Shown one piece after another: positions 8,012 to 15,523 of a stretch of 64,000 nucleotides of DNA. Numbering within the stretch: position 1 is the stretch's first letter; each line of letters opens with the position of its first letter. The DNA is from Amycolatopsis lurida (GTDB taxonomy: Bacteria > Actinomycetota > Actinomycetes > Mycobacteriales > Pseudonocardiaceae): positions 1 through 64,000 of the forward strand of contig NZ_FNTA01000004.1 in NCBI RefSeq assembly GCF_900105055.1. Direction: 5' to 3'. The notes under the pieces are model-generated. The model did not search any database, was not told where the DNA came from, and saw only the letters and a program-made list of their open reading frames with translations. The position numbers and the translations under genes were made by a program.

Positions 8012-8947
8012 TCACTGGAGCCTCAGCAGGACTTCGCGTTCGAGTTCGCCGACGAGAAGGTACTCGGGCCGATACCCGGGCGGGACCACGAAACAGACGA
8101 GACCCGTGGTGCCGTCGAAAGCGCCGGGTGCGCCCGCGCAATCCTTGACCCGCTCCGGCTCACCGTGTTCGTCGGCCGACAGCTCCAGTGCCGTGTCGCC
8201 GAGGCGGGACGCCTCGATCCGCAAAGTGAGGACGTGGAATCCGCTCAGCCAGGCCTCGGCTCCCTCCGGCGGCCCAGGCCTGCTGTCGAGCACACGCACC
8301 GCCGCCTCCCCGGACACGGCGGTCTGTCCACGGGCGAACACCGGCGGCGGCCCCCATAAGTCGCGACGGAGTTCCCAGAAATTCGGGACCGGGTCGGCCG
8401 CCTCACGGTAAGCCGTCCCGCCGAACCCGACCGGCGTCAGCACGACGAACGCGGCGAAGGCCAGCCCGGCCAGGAACGGCGGCGACTTCCGCGCGGCCCC
8501 CGGTCTCGCCACTTTGACCAGTACGACGGCCGCGAGCACCAGGAGCGCCAAGCCGAGGGACATCGCCGCGATCTTTTCCCACGGATGGTGGGCTTCCACG
8601 ACCTTGTCCGCCCCTCGCACGGACAACACCCTGTCCGTCACCGACGAAAGCCGGGCGACCACCGGATCAGCGAGGCCGAACGCGTCTCGCGTCGGCACTT
8701 CGATCGCGCGGCCGTCTTCGGTGATCGCCAGGACGTCGTAGGTGGTATGCGGGCCGTCCTGTCCTTCAGTGGTCTTGGAGTTCCACTCCGAGACCACCGC
8801 GCGCACGTCGTAAGTGCCGGCCAGCCCTTCGACGGCCCATCGTCCGGCGAAGGCCGCGACAGCCCCCCAGACGACCCCGATCACGAACGCGAGGATCATC
8901 GCGTTCGTTCGCCGCTCGTCTTTCCGATCCAGTTCCGGGAAGACCAC
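8012..8947 (-). CDS. DUF3592-like membrane protein
   Basis: The protein is about 311 aa with three strong membrane segments: MILAFVIGVVWGAVAAFAG, AAMSLGLALLVLAAVVLV and FLAGLAFAAFVVLTPVGFG. Between the first two lies a soluble region (GTYDVRAVVSEWN... DGRAIEVPTRDAF) resembling DUF3592 domains. A C-terminal extracytoplasmic region of ~120 residues carries two cysteines (KDCAGA, LVCFVV). The start is uncertain: GTG 8947 sits six bases after AGGGGG, GTG 8953 directly abuts it, and ATG 8899 begins at the first membrane helix. Function unknown. It is divergent from the J-domain operon, with ~110 bases between. Confidence 0.72.
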   Translation of the reverse strand: MVFPELDRKDERRTNAMILAFVIGVVWGAVAAFAGRWAVEGLAGTYDVRAVVSEWNSKTTEGQDGPHTTYDVLAITEDGRAIEVPTRDAFGLADPVVARLSSVTDRVLSVRGADKVVEAHHPWEKIAAMSLGLALLVLAAVVLVKVARPGAARKSPPFLAGLAFAAFVVLTPVGFGGTAYREAADPVPNFWELRRDLWGPPPVFARGQTAVSGEAAVRVLDSRPGPPEGAEAWLSGFHVLTLRIEASRLGDTALELSADEHGEPERVKDCAGAPGAFDGTTGLVCFVVPPGYRPEYLLVGELEREVLLRLQ

Positions 8948-9020
8948 CAACACCCCCTGTCCGGCTCGGCCAGCTTATTGGCCGACGCCGCCGCACGGCA
9001 CGGGATTTGTACCCACCCCC

Positions 9021-9050
9021 TTGCGATCCCCAGTAAGAGTCGTCTAGACT
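9021..9050 (+). promoter_or_regulatory. Candidate promoter giving a leaderless transcript
   Basis: TTGCGA (9021-9026) and TAGACT (9045-9050) are spaced by 18 bases. The ATG of the next gene begins seven bases after the -10 hexamer, and no Shine-Dalgarno sequence precedes it. That spacing is the usual picture for leaderless actinobacterial genes. Confidence 0.5.
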
Positions 9051-9056
9051 CAAACT

Positions 9057-10025
9057 ATGCTCACCAGGGAAGACGCCGTGACGCTGATCGAGAACACGGT
9101 CGACGCGGCCGCTCTGTTCGCCCGCCATCGCTACCGCGAACTGGCGGCCGTGCTCCACCCCGACCGCAACCCCGGCGACGAGCGCGCCCACCGCGCCGCC
9201 GCGATCCTCAACCGCCTCCACGACGACTGGAAACGCGCCCGGCGCCAGACGGTCACCACGGCGACGTCCGCCTACACCCTCACCTCGCCGCACGCGGTGG
9301 GCAGCGTCGCGACGACCTACCTGACCACCGGGCCGTATCTGGTGAAACTCGTCCGCGAACCGGCGCTCAACCCGCTGATCCACGCGGAATGGGCGGCGCT
9401 GCGCACGCTCGACGGCTTCACCGAACGGCACCGGTGGCTGCGCCCCTACTACCCGCGACTGCTGGACACCTCGGGTCCGGTGGCCAGGGGTGACCGCGCG
9501 TTCAGCGTCCTCGATCCGCTCGTCGACGGGTTCGTCACCCTCGCCGATATCGGGAAGGCCTTTCCCGGCGGGCTCGACGGCCGCGACTACGCGTGGATGC
9601 ACCGTCGCCTCCTGCGTGCCGTGGCGGGCGCGCATCGCGCGGGCGTCGTTCACGGGCACCTCACCGCGGACAACGTGCTCGTCCATCCGGAGCGGCACGG
9701 CATCGTCGTCGTCGGCTGGTCCTTCGCGGTCGAGGACGGTGTGCTCCCGCTGGCGGCGGACAAGTCCGTCCAGTACCCACCGGAAGTCCACAAAGGACTA
9801 CCGGTGACCGCGGCGACCGACGTCCACATGCTTCACCGCATGATGCTGGAACTCCTGGCACCGGACGAAACCCGCCAACGTGAGTTCGCGACTTGGTGCA
9901 CACAGGAGGCCCCGGCACAACGCCCCGACGCCGCCGATCTGCTCGACGAATACGACGCGCTGCTCGACGACCTCTACGGCCCCCGCACCTTCCGACCCTT
10001 CACCATCCCCGAGACAGGAGCCTGA
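9057..10025 (+). CDS. J-domain/pseudokinase fusion protein
   Basis: The protein is 322 aa. Residues ~1-65 resemble a minimal J domain (RYRELAAVLHPDRNPGD with HPD at 34-36), followed by a protein-kinase-like fold. A candidate N-lobe lysine is K97 (YLVKLVRE) with helix-C glutamate E111. The catalytic loop is VVHGHLTADN (199-206), where the usual HxD aspartate is His201 but the Asn is kept. The DFG position reads GWS (220-222). Both metal/catalytic aspartates are therefore missing and phosphotransfer is unlikely. It is first in a four-gene unit; its TGA is two bases before the VWA gene. By inference it acts as a scaffold or sensor, perhaps recruiting DnaK through HPD. Confidence 0.8.
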   Translation: MLTREDAVTLIENTVDAAALFARHRYRELAAVLHPDRNPGDERAHRAAAILNRLHDDWKRARRQTVTTATSAYTLTSPHAVGSVATTYLTTGPYLVKLVREPALNPLIHAEWAALRTLDGFTERHRWLRPYYPRLLDTSGPVARGDRAFSVLDPLVDGFVTLADIGKAFPGGLDGRDYAWMHRRLLRAVAGAHRAGVVHGHLTADNVLVHPERHGIVVVGWSFAVEDGVLPLAADKSVQYPPEVHKGLPVTAATDVHMLHRMMLELLAPDETRQREFATWCTQEAPAQRPDAADLLDEYDALLDDLYGPRTFRPFTIPETGA

Positions 10026-10027
10026 CC

Positions 10028-11002
10028 ATGGGACACGGACACTGGGACGACAACGCCTACGCCGCCGCGAAGACCTTCCGGAAGGCCAAGGGCGAGGACG
10101 ACTTCGGCTACACCGCCGATCTCCGCTCCAAGCCCGCCAAAGACTGGAAGGTCGCACCGGCGCTCGACCCGCTGAACGCGGTCCGGGAATGCCGGGATTC
10201 GGCCGACCACGCCGATTCGACGCCGATCGCGGTGCTGTTCGACGTCACCGGCTCGATGCGCCGGGTGCCGCGGGTCATGCAGGGCAAGCTCGGCAAACTG
10301 CACGGCCTGCTGAAGCGCCGGGGGTACCTGGCCGACCCGCAGGTGATGTTCGGCGCGATCGGCGACGCCGACAGCGACCGGGTTCCCTTGCAGGTCGGGC
10401 AGTTCGAATCGGACAACCGGATGGACGAGCAGCTGCGCACGATCTTCCTCGAAGGCGGTGGCGGCGGGCAGAAGAGCGAGTCCTACGAACTGGCCGCCTA
10501 CTTCATGGCCCGGCACGTCGTGACCGACGCGTGGCAGAACCGGGGCCGCAAGGGCTACCTGTTCATCATCGGCGACGAGCTGAACAAACCCGCGCTGGAG
10601 GCACGCCACATCCGCCGCGTGATCGGGGACGACGTGCGCGAGGACATCGACCCGGCCTCGGTGTACCGGGAGCTGGCCCGCAAGTGGCACGTCTACTTCG
10701 TGCTGCCGAACCAGTCGTCGTACTACAACGACCCGGAGATCGGCGAACACTGGAGCGGTCTGCTGGGTCAGAACTTCCTGAAGCTCGACGATCCCGGCGC
10801 GGTGTGCGAACTGATCGCGGCCACCATCGGGCTGGAAGAGCGGGTCGTCGACGTCGACCGGGCGCTCGCCGATCTCGCGGACGTCGGCTCGGTCGCCGAA
10901 AGCAAGGCGGTCGGCAAGGCGCTGGCGAAGCTGGGTACCAAATCGGTCGTCACCTCGGCGGTGCCGGAGCCGGGCGGGCCGAGCGACGTGGTGTTGCGAT
11001 GA
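10028..11002 (+). CDS. VWA-domain protein with MIDAS
   Basis: The protein is 324 aa, with no signal peptide or membrane segment, so probably cytoplasmic. A von Willebrand A fold is marked by the MIDAS motif FDVTGSM (D72, T74, S76) after the strand TPIAVL, and by KGYLFIIGDELN as a later strand/acidic loop. An EGGGGGQKSESYELAAYFMA segment lies between. The C-terminal ~60 residues are an Ala/Leu/Val-rich helical tail. Such VWA proteins generally act as metal-dependent protein-protein adaptors. Its stop overlaps the next start (ATGA). It has no adjacent MoxR ATPase, the common partner of VWA proteins, which makes the J/pseudokinase and PurA-like neighbours its likely partners. Confidence 0.82.
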   Translation: MGHGHWDDNAYAAAKTFRKAKGEDDFGYTADLRSKPAKDWKVAPALDPLNAVRECRDSADHADSTPIAVLFDVTGSMRRVPRVMQGKLGKLHGLLKRRGYLADPQVMFGAIGDADSDRVPLQVGQFESDNRMDEQLRTIFLEGGGGGQKSESYELAAYFMARHVVTDAWQNRGRKGYLFIIGDELNKPALEARHIRRVIGDDVREDIDPASVYRELARKWHVYFVLPNQSSYYNDPEIGEHWSGLLGQNFLKLDDPGAVCELIAATIGLEERVVDVDRALADLADVGSVAESKAVGKALAKLGTKSVVTSAVPEPGGPSDVVLR

Positions 11003-12192
11003 ATCTCCTGGACGGACACGTGGTGGTGGTCGGGCTCGGCTTCGGCGACGAAGGCAAGGGCGCGGTGGTCGACGCGCTCTGCGCCGCCCGGCCCACCACC
11101 GCCGTGGTCCGTTTCAACGGCGGCGCGCAGGCCGCGCACAACGTCGTCGTGGACGGGCGGCACCACACGTTCAGCCAGTTCGGGGCCGGCACGTTCGCCG
11201 GCGTGCCCACCCATCTGTCGCGATTCGTGCTGGTCGAGCCGTTCGCGCTGGCCGCCGAAGCTCGGCGGCTCGAAGCGGTCGGCGTCCGGAATCCGCTCGC
11301 GTTGCTGAGCGTGGACGGCCGGGCCCTGCTCACGACCCCGTTCCACATCCACGCCAACCGGGCACGGGAGGAAGCCCGGGGCGCGAACCGGCACGGCTCG
11401 TGCGGGAAGGGCATCGGCGAGACCGTCTGGTACTCGCTGTTGCCCGGGGCCGCGCCGGGTGACGTGGTGGAGAGCCAGGAGGTGATCGGGACGCCGGGGG
11501 AAGCGCCCACGGTCGCCGACTGTGCCCGGCCGTCGGTGTTGCGGCGCAAGCTGGACGCGCTCGCACGGTTCTACGCCCCCCTCGCCACGCCACCGCACAG
11601 TGTGGACGAACTGGTGGCGCTGTACCGCGATTTCGCGGACGCGGTGCGGATCACCGACGGGGACGAAACGGGGCGGCTGGCGGATTCCGGACGGCTGGTC
11701 TTCGAGGGAGCGCAGGGGGCTCTCCTCGACCAGCACCACGGATTCCATCCGCATACGACCTGGTCCACCACCACGCCGCACAACGCCCGCGCACTGCTGG
11801 GCGCGCGCCCGCACGCCGTCCTGGGTGTCACGCGGACGTATCTCACCCGGCATGGCGCGGGACCGCTGCCGACCGAGTCCGCCGCCGTGCTCGCCCGCTT
11901 TCCGGAGGCGCACAACGAAACCGGCGAATTCCAAGGCGCGTGGCGGGCGGGCCATCTCGACGCGGCCCTGCTGGAGTACGCGGTCGCGGCCTGCGACGGC
12001 GTGGACGCGCTCGCGGTGACCCATCTCGACGCGACCGGGCTGAAGGTCGTACCCGCGGACGGCTCCCCCGCCGTCGACCTGCCGGATCCGCTGGCGTGGT
12101 TCGGCGAGCGGCTGCCGGTGGCCGTCGCCGGGTACGGCCCGGACAGGGCCGGTTACCGGGTCACCGAGGCAAGGTCGACAATCAACGCGTGA
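10999..12192 (+). CDS. Divergent adenylosuccinate synthetase-like (PurA-fold) enzyme
   Basis: The protein is 397 aa, about 35 shorter than typical PurA. The GTP/IMP core is kept: GDEGKG (16-21) with the catalytic Asp, His47 in GGAQAAHNVV, EGAQG (236-240) and TRHGAGPLPTE (283-293). Two substrate regions differ. The PurA arginine-rich loop that binds aspartate (TTGRRRRTGW in E. coli, as I recall) is NETGEFQGAWRAGHLD here (306-321), and the nucleotide loop GTTGRGIGP is GSCGKGIGE. The guanine-recognition TKLD reads THLD. I infer a GTP-dependent ligase on a purine-like nucleotide with a nucleophile other than aspartate, not housekeeping purine synthesis. It is coupled at both ends: ATGA with the VWA gene, GTGA with the Nudix gene. 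Confidence 0.85.
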   Translation: MNLLDGHVVVVGLGFGDEGKGAVVDALCAARPTTAVVRFNGGAQAAHNVVVDGRHHTFSQFGAGTFAGVPTHLSRFVLVEPFALAAEARRLEAVGVRNPLALLSVDGRALLTTPFHIHANRAREEARGANRHGSCGKGIGETVWYSLLPGAAPGDVVESQEVIGTPGEAPTVADCARPSVLRRKLDALARFYAPLATPPHSVDELVALYRDFADAVRITDGDETGRLADSGRLVFEGAQGALLDQHHGFHPHTTWSTTTPHNARALLGARPHAVLGVTRTYLTRHGAGPLPTESAAVLARFPEAHNETGEFQGAWRAGHLDAALLEYAVAACDGVDALAVTHLDATGLKVVPADGSPAVDLPDPLAWFGERLPVAVAGYGPDRAGYRVTEARSTINA

Positions 12193-12821
12193 TCGAGTCG
12201 ACGCCGGTGTCCGTTGACGTGCTCGTGGTGCGGTTCGCGCCCGGCACCAGGAAAGTGCTGCTGGGAATCGCGCCGCGAGCCGCCGAGCCCTTCGCGGGGG
12301 AACTCGCCTTGCCCGGGGTACTGCTCGGACTCGGGGAACGGCTGAGGGAGGCGGCGCACCGGGCGGTGGTCGGCAAACTCGGCCTGCCGTCAGACGCGCT
12401 TTCGGCGACGGGACAGCTCGCCACCTTCGACGAGCCGAACCGTGACCCCCGCGGTCCCACGCTCTCCATCGCCTTGTGGGCCACGGTGGATCCCGCCCTC
12501 GACGAGCCGGGGAACGTGGTGTGGGCTCCGCTGGACGAGGTCCCGCCGCTGGCGTTCGACCACGACCGGATCGTGGCGGACTGCCGTCCGATGCTGGCCG
12601 AACGGCTGTGGCGGGACGTCGCCTTCACCGCCGGGCTGCTGGGGCGGATCTTCACGACGGCACAGGCGCTGGACGTCACCGAAGCGCTGACCGGGGACCG
12701 CCCCTATCCGGCCAACCTCGGCCGGACCATGGAGCGGGTCCCCGGCTTGCGGCGCACCACCGAACACGCGGCCGCCCTCCCCAAGGGAGGACGGCCGCCG
12801 TCGTTGTGGCGCTGGGAGTGA
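12189..12821 (+). CDS. Degenerate Nudix domain fused to winged helix (NrtR-like regulator)
   Basis: The protein is 210 aa from a GTG at 12189-12191 that overlaps the preceding TGA. The N-terminal Nudix fold is recognisable (VLVVRFAPGTRKVLLGI, LPGVLLGLGERLREAAHR), but the catalytic REUxEE segment reads RAVVGK, so the metal-binding glutamates are gone. The C-terminal ~60 residues (LLGRIFTTAQALDVTEALTG... GRTMERV... GRPPSLWRW) match the winged-helix half of NrtR-type regulators. NrtR proteins use the Nudix domain to sense ADP-ribose-type ligands and repress NAD genes. By analogy this protein may sense a nucleotide made or consumed by the PurA-like enzyme. It ends five bases from the convergent peptidase gene. 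Confidence 0.82.
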   Translation: MIESTPVSVDVLVVRFAPGTRKVLLGIAPRAAEPFAGELALPGVLLGLGERLREAAHRAVVGKLGLPSDALSATGQLATFDEPNRDPRGPTLSIALWATVDPALDEPGNVVWAPLDEVPPLAFDHDRIVADCRPMLAERLWRDVAFTAGLLGRIFTTAQALDVTEALTGDRPYPANLGRTMERVPGLRRTTEHAAALPKGGRPPSLWRWE

Positions 12822-12826
12822 CGAGG

Positions 12827-13585
12827 TCAGATCCCGCAGGAGGACGCCGACCAGAACCGGGTGGACCGGTGCGCCACATGCGTGTGGTCGTTGTGTCCGG
12901 GGTAGCCCGGGCCGAGGATCTCACTGAACCCGTGGTTGCGGGCCTGCTTGGCCAGCCCGCAGAAGCCCTGCGAGCCCGCCCCGAGGTCGACCGCGTCGCC
13001 GTAGAGGTGACGGCTGTTGGTCGCCCCGCCGACGGCGTTGTTGCACGCGACGCTGCGGAAACCACCGTTGACGTCGATCGGCCGGTCGCCCATGGCGTGC
13101 CGCATCGCCTGCAGCTTCCACATCGAGACCAGTGCGTTGGCCTTCGCCGTCGCCGCTGAGACGTTGCCGCCCGACCAGTCGGAGTTGCACCGGTTCAGTT
13201 CGGCGTAGGTGAAGTTGATCGGCGTGCAGTCGTCGTCCTGCAACGCGTAGAGCTTCGTGAACGTCGCCGATCCGGCGATGCCGTCCGCGGCCAGGCCGTA
13301 CGCCTGCTGGAAACGGGTGACCGCGGCCTTGGTGCCCGCGCCGAACTGGCCGTCGATGGCGAGCACACCCCCGTAACCGGGGTAGCCGGCGACCCGGATC
13401 TGCAGTTGCCGGACGTCCTCACCGGACGCGCCCTCGGACAACGTGCGTCCCCAGGAGTAACAGGCGTCGGCGACGGAGACTTCGCCCGCCGTCACCGGGC
13501 CTGGATCGGCGGCGGCCGGGGTGGCCACCGCGGTACCGAGCCCGGCCACCAGGGCGAGCATCGGCAGGAGGAAACGAATGCGCAT
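12827..13585 (-). CDS. Secreted peptidoglycan-binding M15 D,D-carboxypeptidase/peptidase
   Basis: The protein is 252 aa from ATG 13583-13585 (GAAAGG upstream). A signal peptide spans residues 1-~26 (RIRFLLPMLALVAGLG... AAA). A peptidoglycan-binding domain follows (GEDVRQLQIRVAGYPGYGG, IDGQFGAGTKAAVTRFQQ). The C-terminal M15 zinc-peptidase domain carries SRHLYGDAVDL and HNDHTHVAH, which supply the zinc His/Asp/His and catalytic acid. Four or more cysteines in the catalytic half suggest disulfides. It probably trims D-Ala-containing stem peptides outside the cell. A longer in-frame start at 13633 has no RBS. Confidence 0.92.
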   Translation of the reverse strand: MRIRFLLPMLALVAGLGTAVATPAAADPGPVTAGEVSVADACYSWGRTLSEGASGEDVRQLQIRVAGYPGYGGVLAIDGQFGAGTKAAVTRFQQAYGLAADGIAGSATFTKLYALQDDDCTPINFTYAELNRCNSDWSGGNVSAATAKANALVSMWKLQAMRHAMGDRPIDVNGGFRSVACNNAVGGATNSRHLYGDAVDLGAGSQGFCGLAKQARNHGFSEILGPGYPGHNDHTHVAHRSTRFWSASSCGI

Positions 13586-13685
13586 GACAGGAACACCTTT
13601 CAAGGCAGGGAAGGTGAGACCCGTGACCCCCACGGGTTGTCAACGATTCACTGCACGGGATGCTAACGCGGTTCCTGCTACCGCG

Positions 13686-13709
13686 CTGTGGGTCGTTCGA
13701 CCCACACAG
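13686..13709. terminator. Hairpin terminator
   Basis: CTGTGGGTCG pairs with CGACCCACA (one base bulged) around TT. It lies downstream of the acyl-CoA ligase stop on the minus strand, beyond the 13724-13769 palindrome, and may act as a second terminator. Confidence 0.5.
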
Positions 13710-13723
13710 TGAGCCTGCTTGGT

Positions 13724-13769
13724 CTCGTGAGTGGTAAGGACGGTTCTAACCGTCCTTACCACTCACGAG
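13724..13769. repeat. Family A palindrome, copy 1
   Basis: Two perfect 22-base arms flank CT; the inner part of each arm is GTGAGTGGTAAGGACGGTT. It lies 12 bases past the ligase stop. Full copies recur at 23671-23716 and 33514-33559, with decayed copies at 23442-23472 and 49594-49647. It probably terminates transcription. Confidence 0.9.
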
Positions 13770-13780
13770 GCCACGCGCGG

Positions 13781-15484
13781 TCAACCCTTCAGCTGCGGGA
13801 AGTCCTCCTCGCGGAACTCCCCCGCCGGCCGCCCGTCGGCCTCGTTCTCGCGGCCGCGCAGTTCGACGCGCCGGATCTTGCCGGAGATCGTCTTCGGCAG
13901 GTCGGTGAACTCCAGCCGGCGGATTCGCTTGTACGGAGCCAGATGTTCACGGCAGAAAGCCAGGATGGACACCGCGGTGTCGGCCGTCGGTTCGTGGCCG
14001 TTCGTCAGGACGACATACGCCTTCGGCACCGCGAGCCGGATCGGGTCCGGCGCGGGGACGACGGCCGCTTCGGCGACCGCTTCGTGTTCCAGCAGGACAC
14101 TTTCCAGCTCGAACGGCGAGATCCGGTAGTCCGAGGCCTTGAAGACGTCGTCCGTGCGGCCCACGTAGGTGATGTAGCCGCGTTCGTCGATCGATCCGAC
14201 GTCCCCGGTGTGGTAGAAGCCGTTCGCGAAGGCCGCGGCGGAACGTTCCTCGTCGTCGGCGTACCCGGCCATCAGACCGACCGGTCGCTTTTCGAGGTCG
14301 AGGCAGATCTCGCCCTCCTGCGCCCGTTCGCCGGTGACCGGGTCCACGAGCGCCACGGTGAAGCCCGGCATCGGGCGGCCCATCGAGCCCGGCACGACGT
14401 CCTGCCCGGGCGTGTTGGCGATCTGGACACTGCTCTCCGTCTGCCCGAAACCGTCGCGAATCGTGACGCCCCAAGCCTTTTCGACCTGGTCGATCACTTC
14501 GGGGTTGAGCGGTTCGCCCGCGCCGACCACCTTGCGCGGCGGCGTCTTCAGCACGGTCAGATCCGCTTGGATGAGCATCCGCCACACCGTCGGCGGGGCG
14601 CAGAAGCTGGTGATACCGCACCGGTCCATCTGCGCCATCAAGGAAACCGCGTCGAACCGCGCATAGTTGTAGAGGAACACGGTCGCCTCGGCGTTCCACG
14701 GCGCGAAAACGTTGCTCCACGCGTGTTTCGCCCAGCCGGGCGACGAGATGTTGAGGTGGACGTCACCGGGCTCGAGGCCGATCCAGTACATGGTGGACAG
14801 ATGGCCGACCGGGTACGAGACCTGGGTGTGCTGCACCAGTTTCGGCTTCGCGGTGGTTCCCGAGGTGAAGTACAGCAGGAGCGGGTCGCCCGCCGCCGTC
14901 GGGCCGTCGGGTGTGAAGGTGTCCGCTTCCTCGTAGGCGTCCACGAAGGACCGCCAGCCCTCGACGGGCTCACCGACGGCGATGCGCGTGTAGTCACCTT
15001 CGACGTTCTCGAACTTGTGCGCGTCGACGGAACGGATCACCACGTGCTTCGCCGCGCCCCGCTCGACCCGGTCGGTGAGGTCCGCCGGGCCGAGCAGGGT
15101 CGAGGCCGGGATGATGACGGCGCCCAGTTTGATCGCGGCGAGGATCGTCTGCCACAGCTCGCCCTGGTTGCCGAGCATCAGGATCAGCCGGTCGCCCCTC
15201 GCCACGCCGAGTGAGCGCAGCCAGTTCGCGACCTGGTCGGACCGGCGCGCCATCTCCGGATAGGTCCAGCGGTTCTCGATGCCGTCCTCTTCGACGATCC
15301 ACAGCGCGTACCGGTCCTGATTGGCCGGATCGGCTGCGACGACGTCGAACCAGTCGAGCGCCCAGTTGAACTCGGCGGGCCGGGGCCAGGTGAAGTCGCG
15401 ATAGGCGGTTTCGTAGTCCTCGCGATGAGCTAACAGGTAGTCCCGTGCCTCGCGGAACGTGCGGTATGCCTCCGAAGCGCTCAC
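13781..15484 (-). CDS. Medium-chain acyl-CoA synthetase-like AMP-binding enzyme
   Basis: The protein is 567 aa from a GTG preceded by AGGAGGA. It belongs to the ANL superfamily, with the P-loop-like motif LLYFTSGTTAKPKLVQH, the motif DGFGQTE, and YHTGDVGSIDERGYITYVGRTDD. The C-terminal catalytic lysine motif is TISGKIRR. The block ISSPGWAKHAWSNVFAPWNAEATV resembles ACSM-type medium-chain acyl-CoA ligases, which activate acids via acyl-AMP to CoA thioesters. The next gene upstream, ending 40 bases away, is an enoyl-CoA hydratase/isomerase-family protein, so a role in acid degradation is likely. The exact acid cannot be read from sequence. Confidence 0.88.
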   Translation of the reverse strand: MSASEAYRTFREARDYLLAHREDYETAYRDFTWPRPAEFNWALDWFDVVAADPANQDRYALWIVEEDGIENRWTYPEMARRSDQVANWLRSLGVARGDRLILMLGNQGELWQTILAAIKLGAVIIPASTLLGPADLTDRVERGAAKHVVIRSVDAHKFENVEGDYTRIAVGEPVEGWRSFVDAYEEADTFTPDGPTAAGDPLLLYFTSGTTAKPKLVQHTQVSYPVGHLSTMYWIGLEPGDVHLNISSPGWAKHAWSNVFAPWNAEATVFLYNYARFDAVSLMAQMDRCGITSFCAPPTVWRMLIQADLTVLKTPPRKVVGAGEPLNPEVIDQVEKAWGVTIRDGFGQTESSVQIANTPGQDVVPGSMGRPMPGFTVALVDPVTGERAQEGEICLDLEKRPVGLMAGYADDEERSAAAFANGFYHTGDVGSIDERGYITYVGRTDDVFKASDYRISPFELESVLLEHEAVAEAAVVPAPDPIRLAVPKAYVVLTNGHEPTADTAVSILAFCREHLAPYKRIRRLEFTDLPKTISGKIRRVELRGRENEADGRPAGEFREEDFPQLKG

Positions 15485-15523
15485 GATCGTCCTCCTGGTC
15501 CGCTGGTGGGCCGCCGGTTCTTT

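Noticed and set aside
8585..12024. Long open frames on the strand opposite or out of frame with the J-domain, VWA and PurA-like genes
   Set aside because: They are arginine/proline/glycine-rich, have no domain motifs or ribosome binding sites, and mirror the GC-rich codon pattern of the real genes.
10999..12192. Calling the PurA-like gene purA or phage purZ
   Set aside because: The aspartate loop is changed, and context is neither purine biosynthesis nor a phage Z-genome set.
13586..13780. A c-di-AMP (ydaO) riboswitch before the M15 peptidase
   Set aside because: Such riboswitches often precede cell-wall hydrolases, but the conserved ydaO core elements are not visible; only terminator-like hairpins are.
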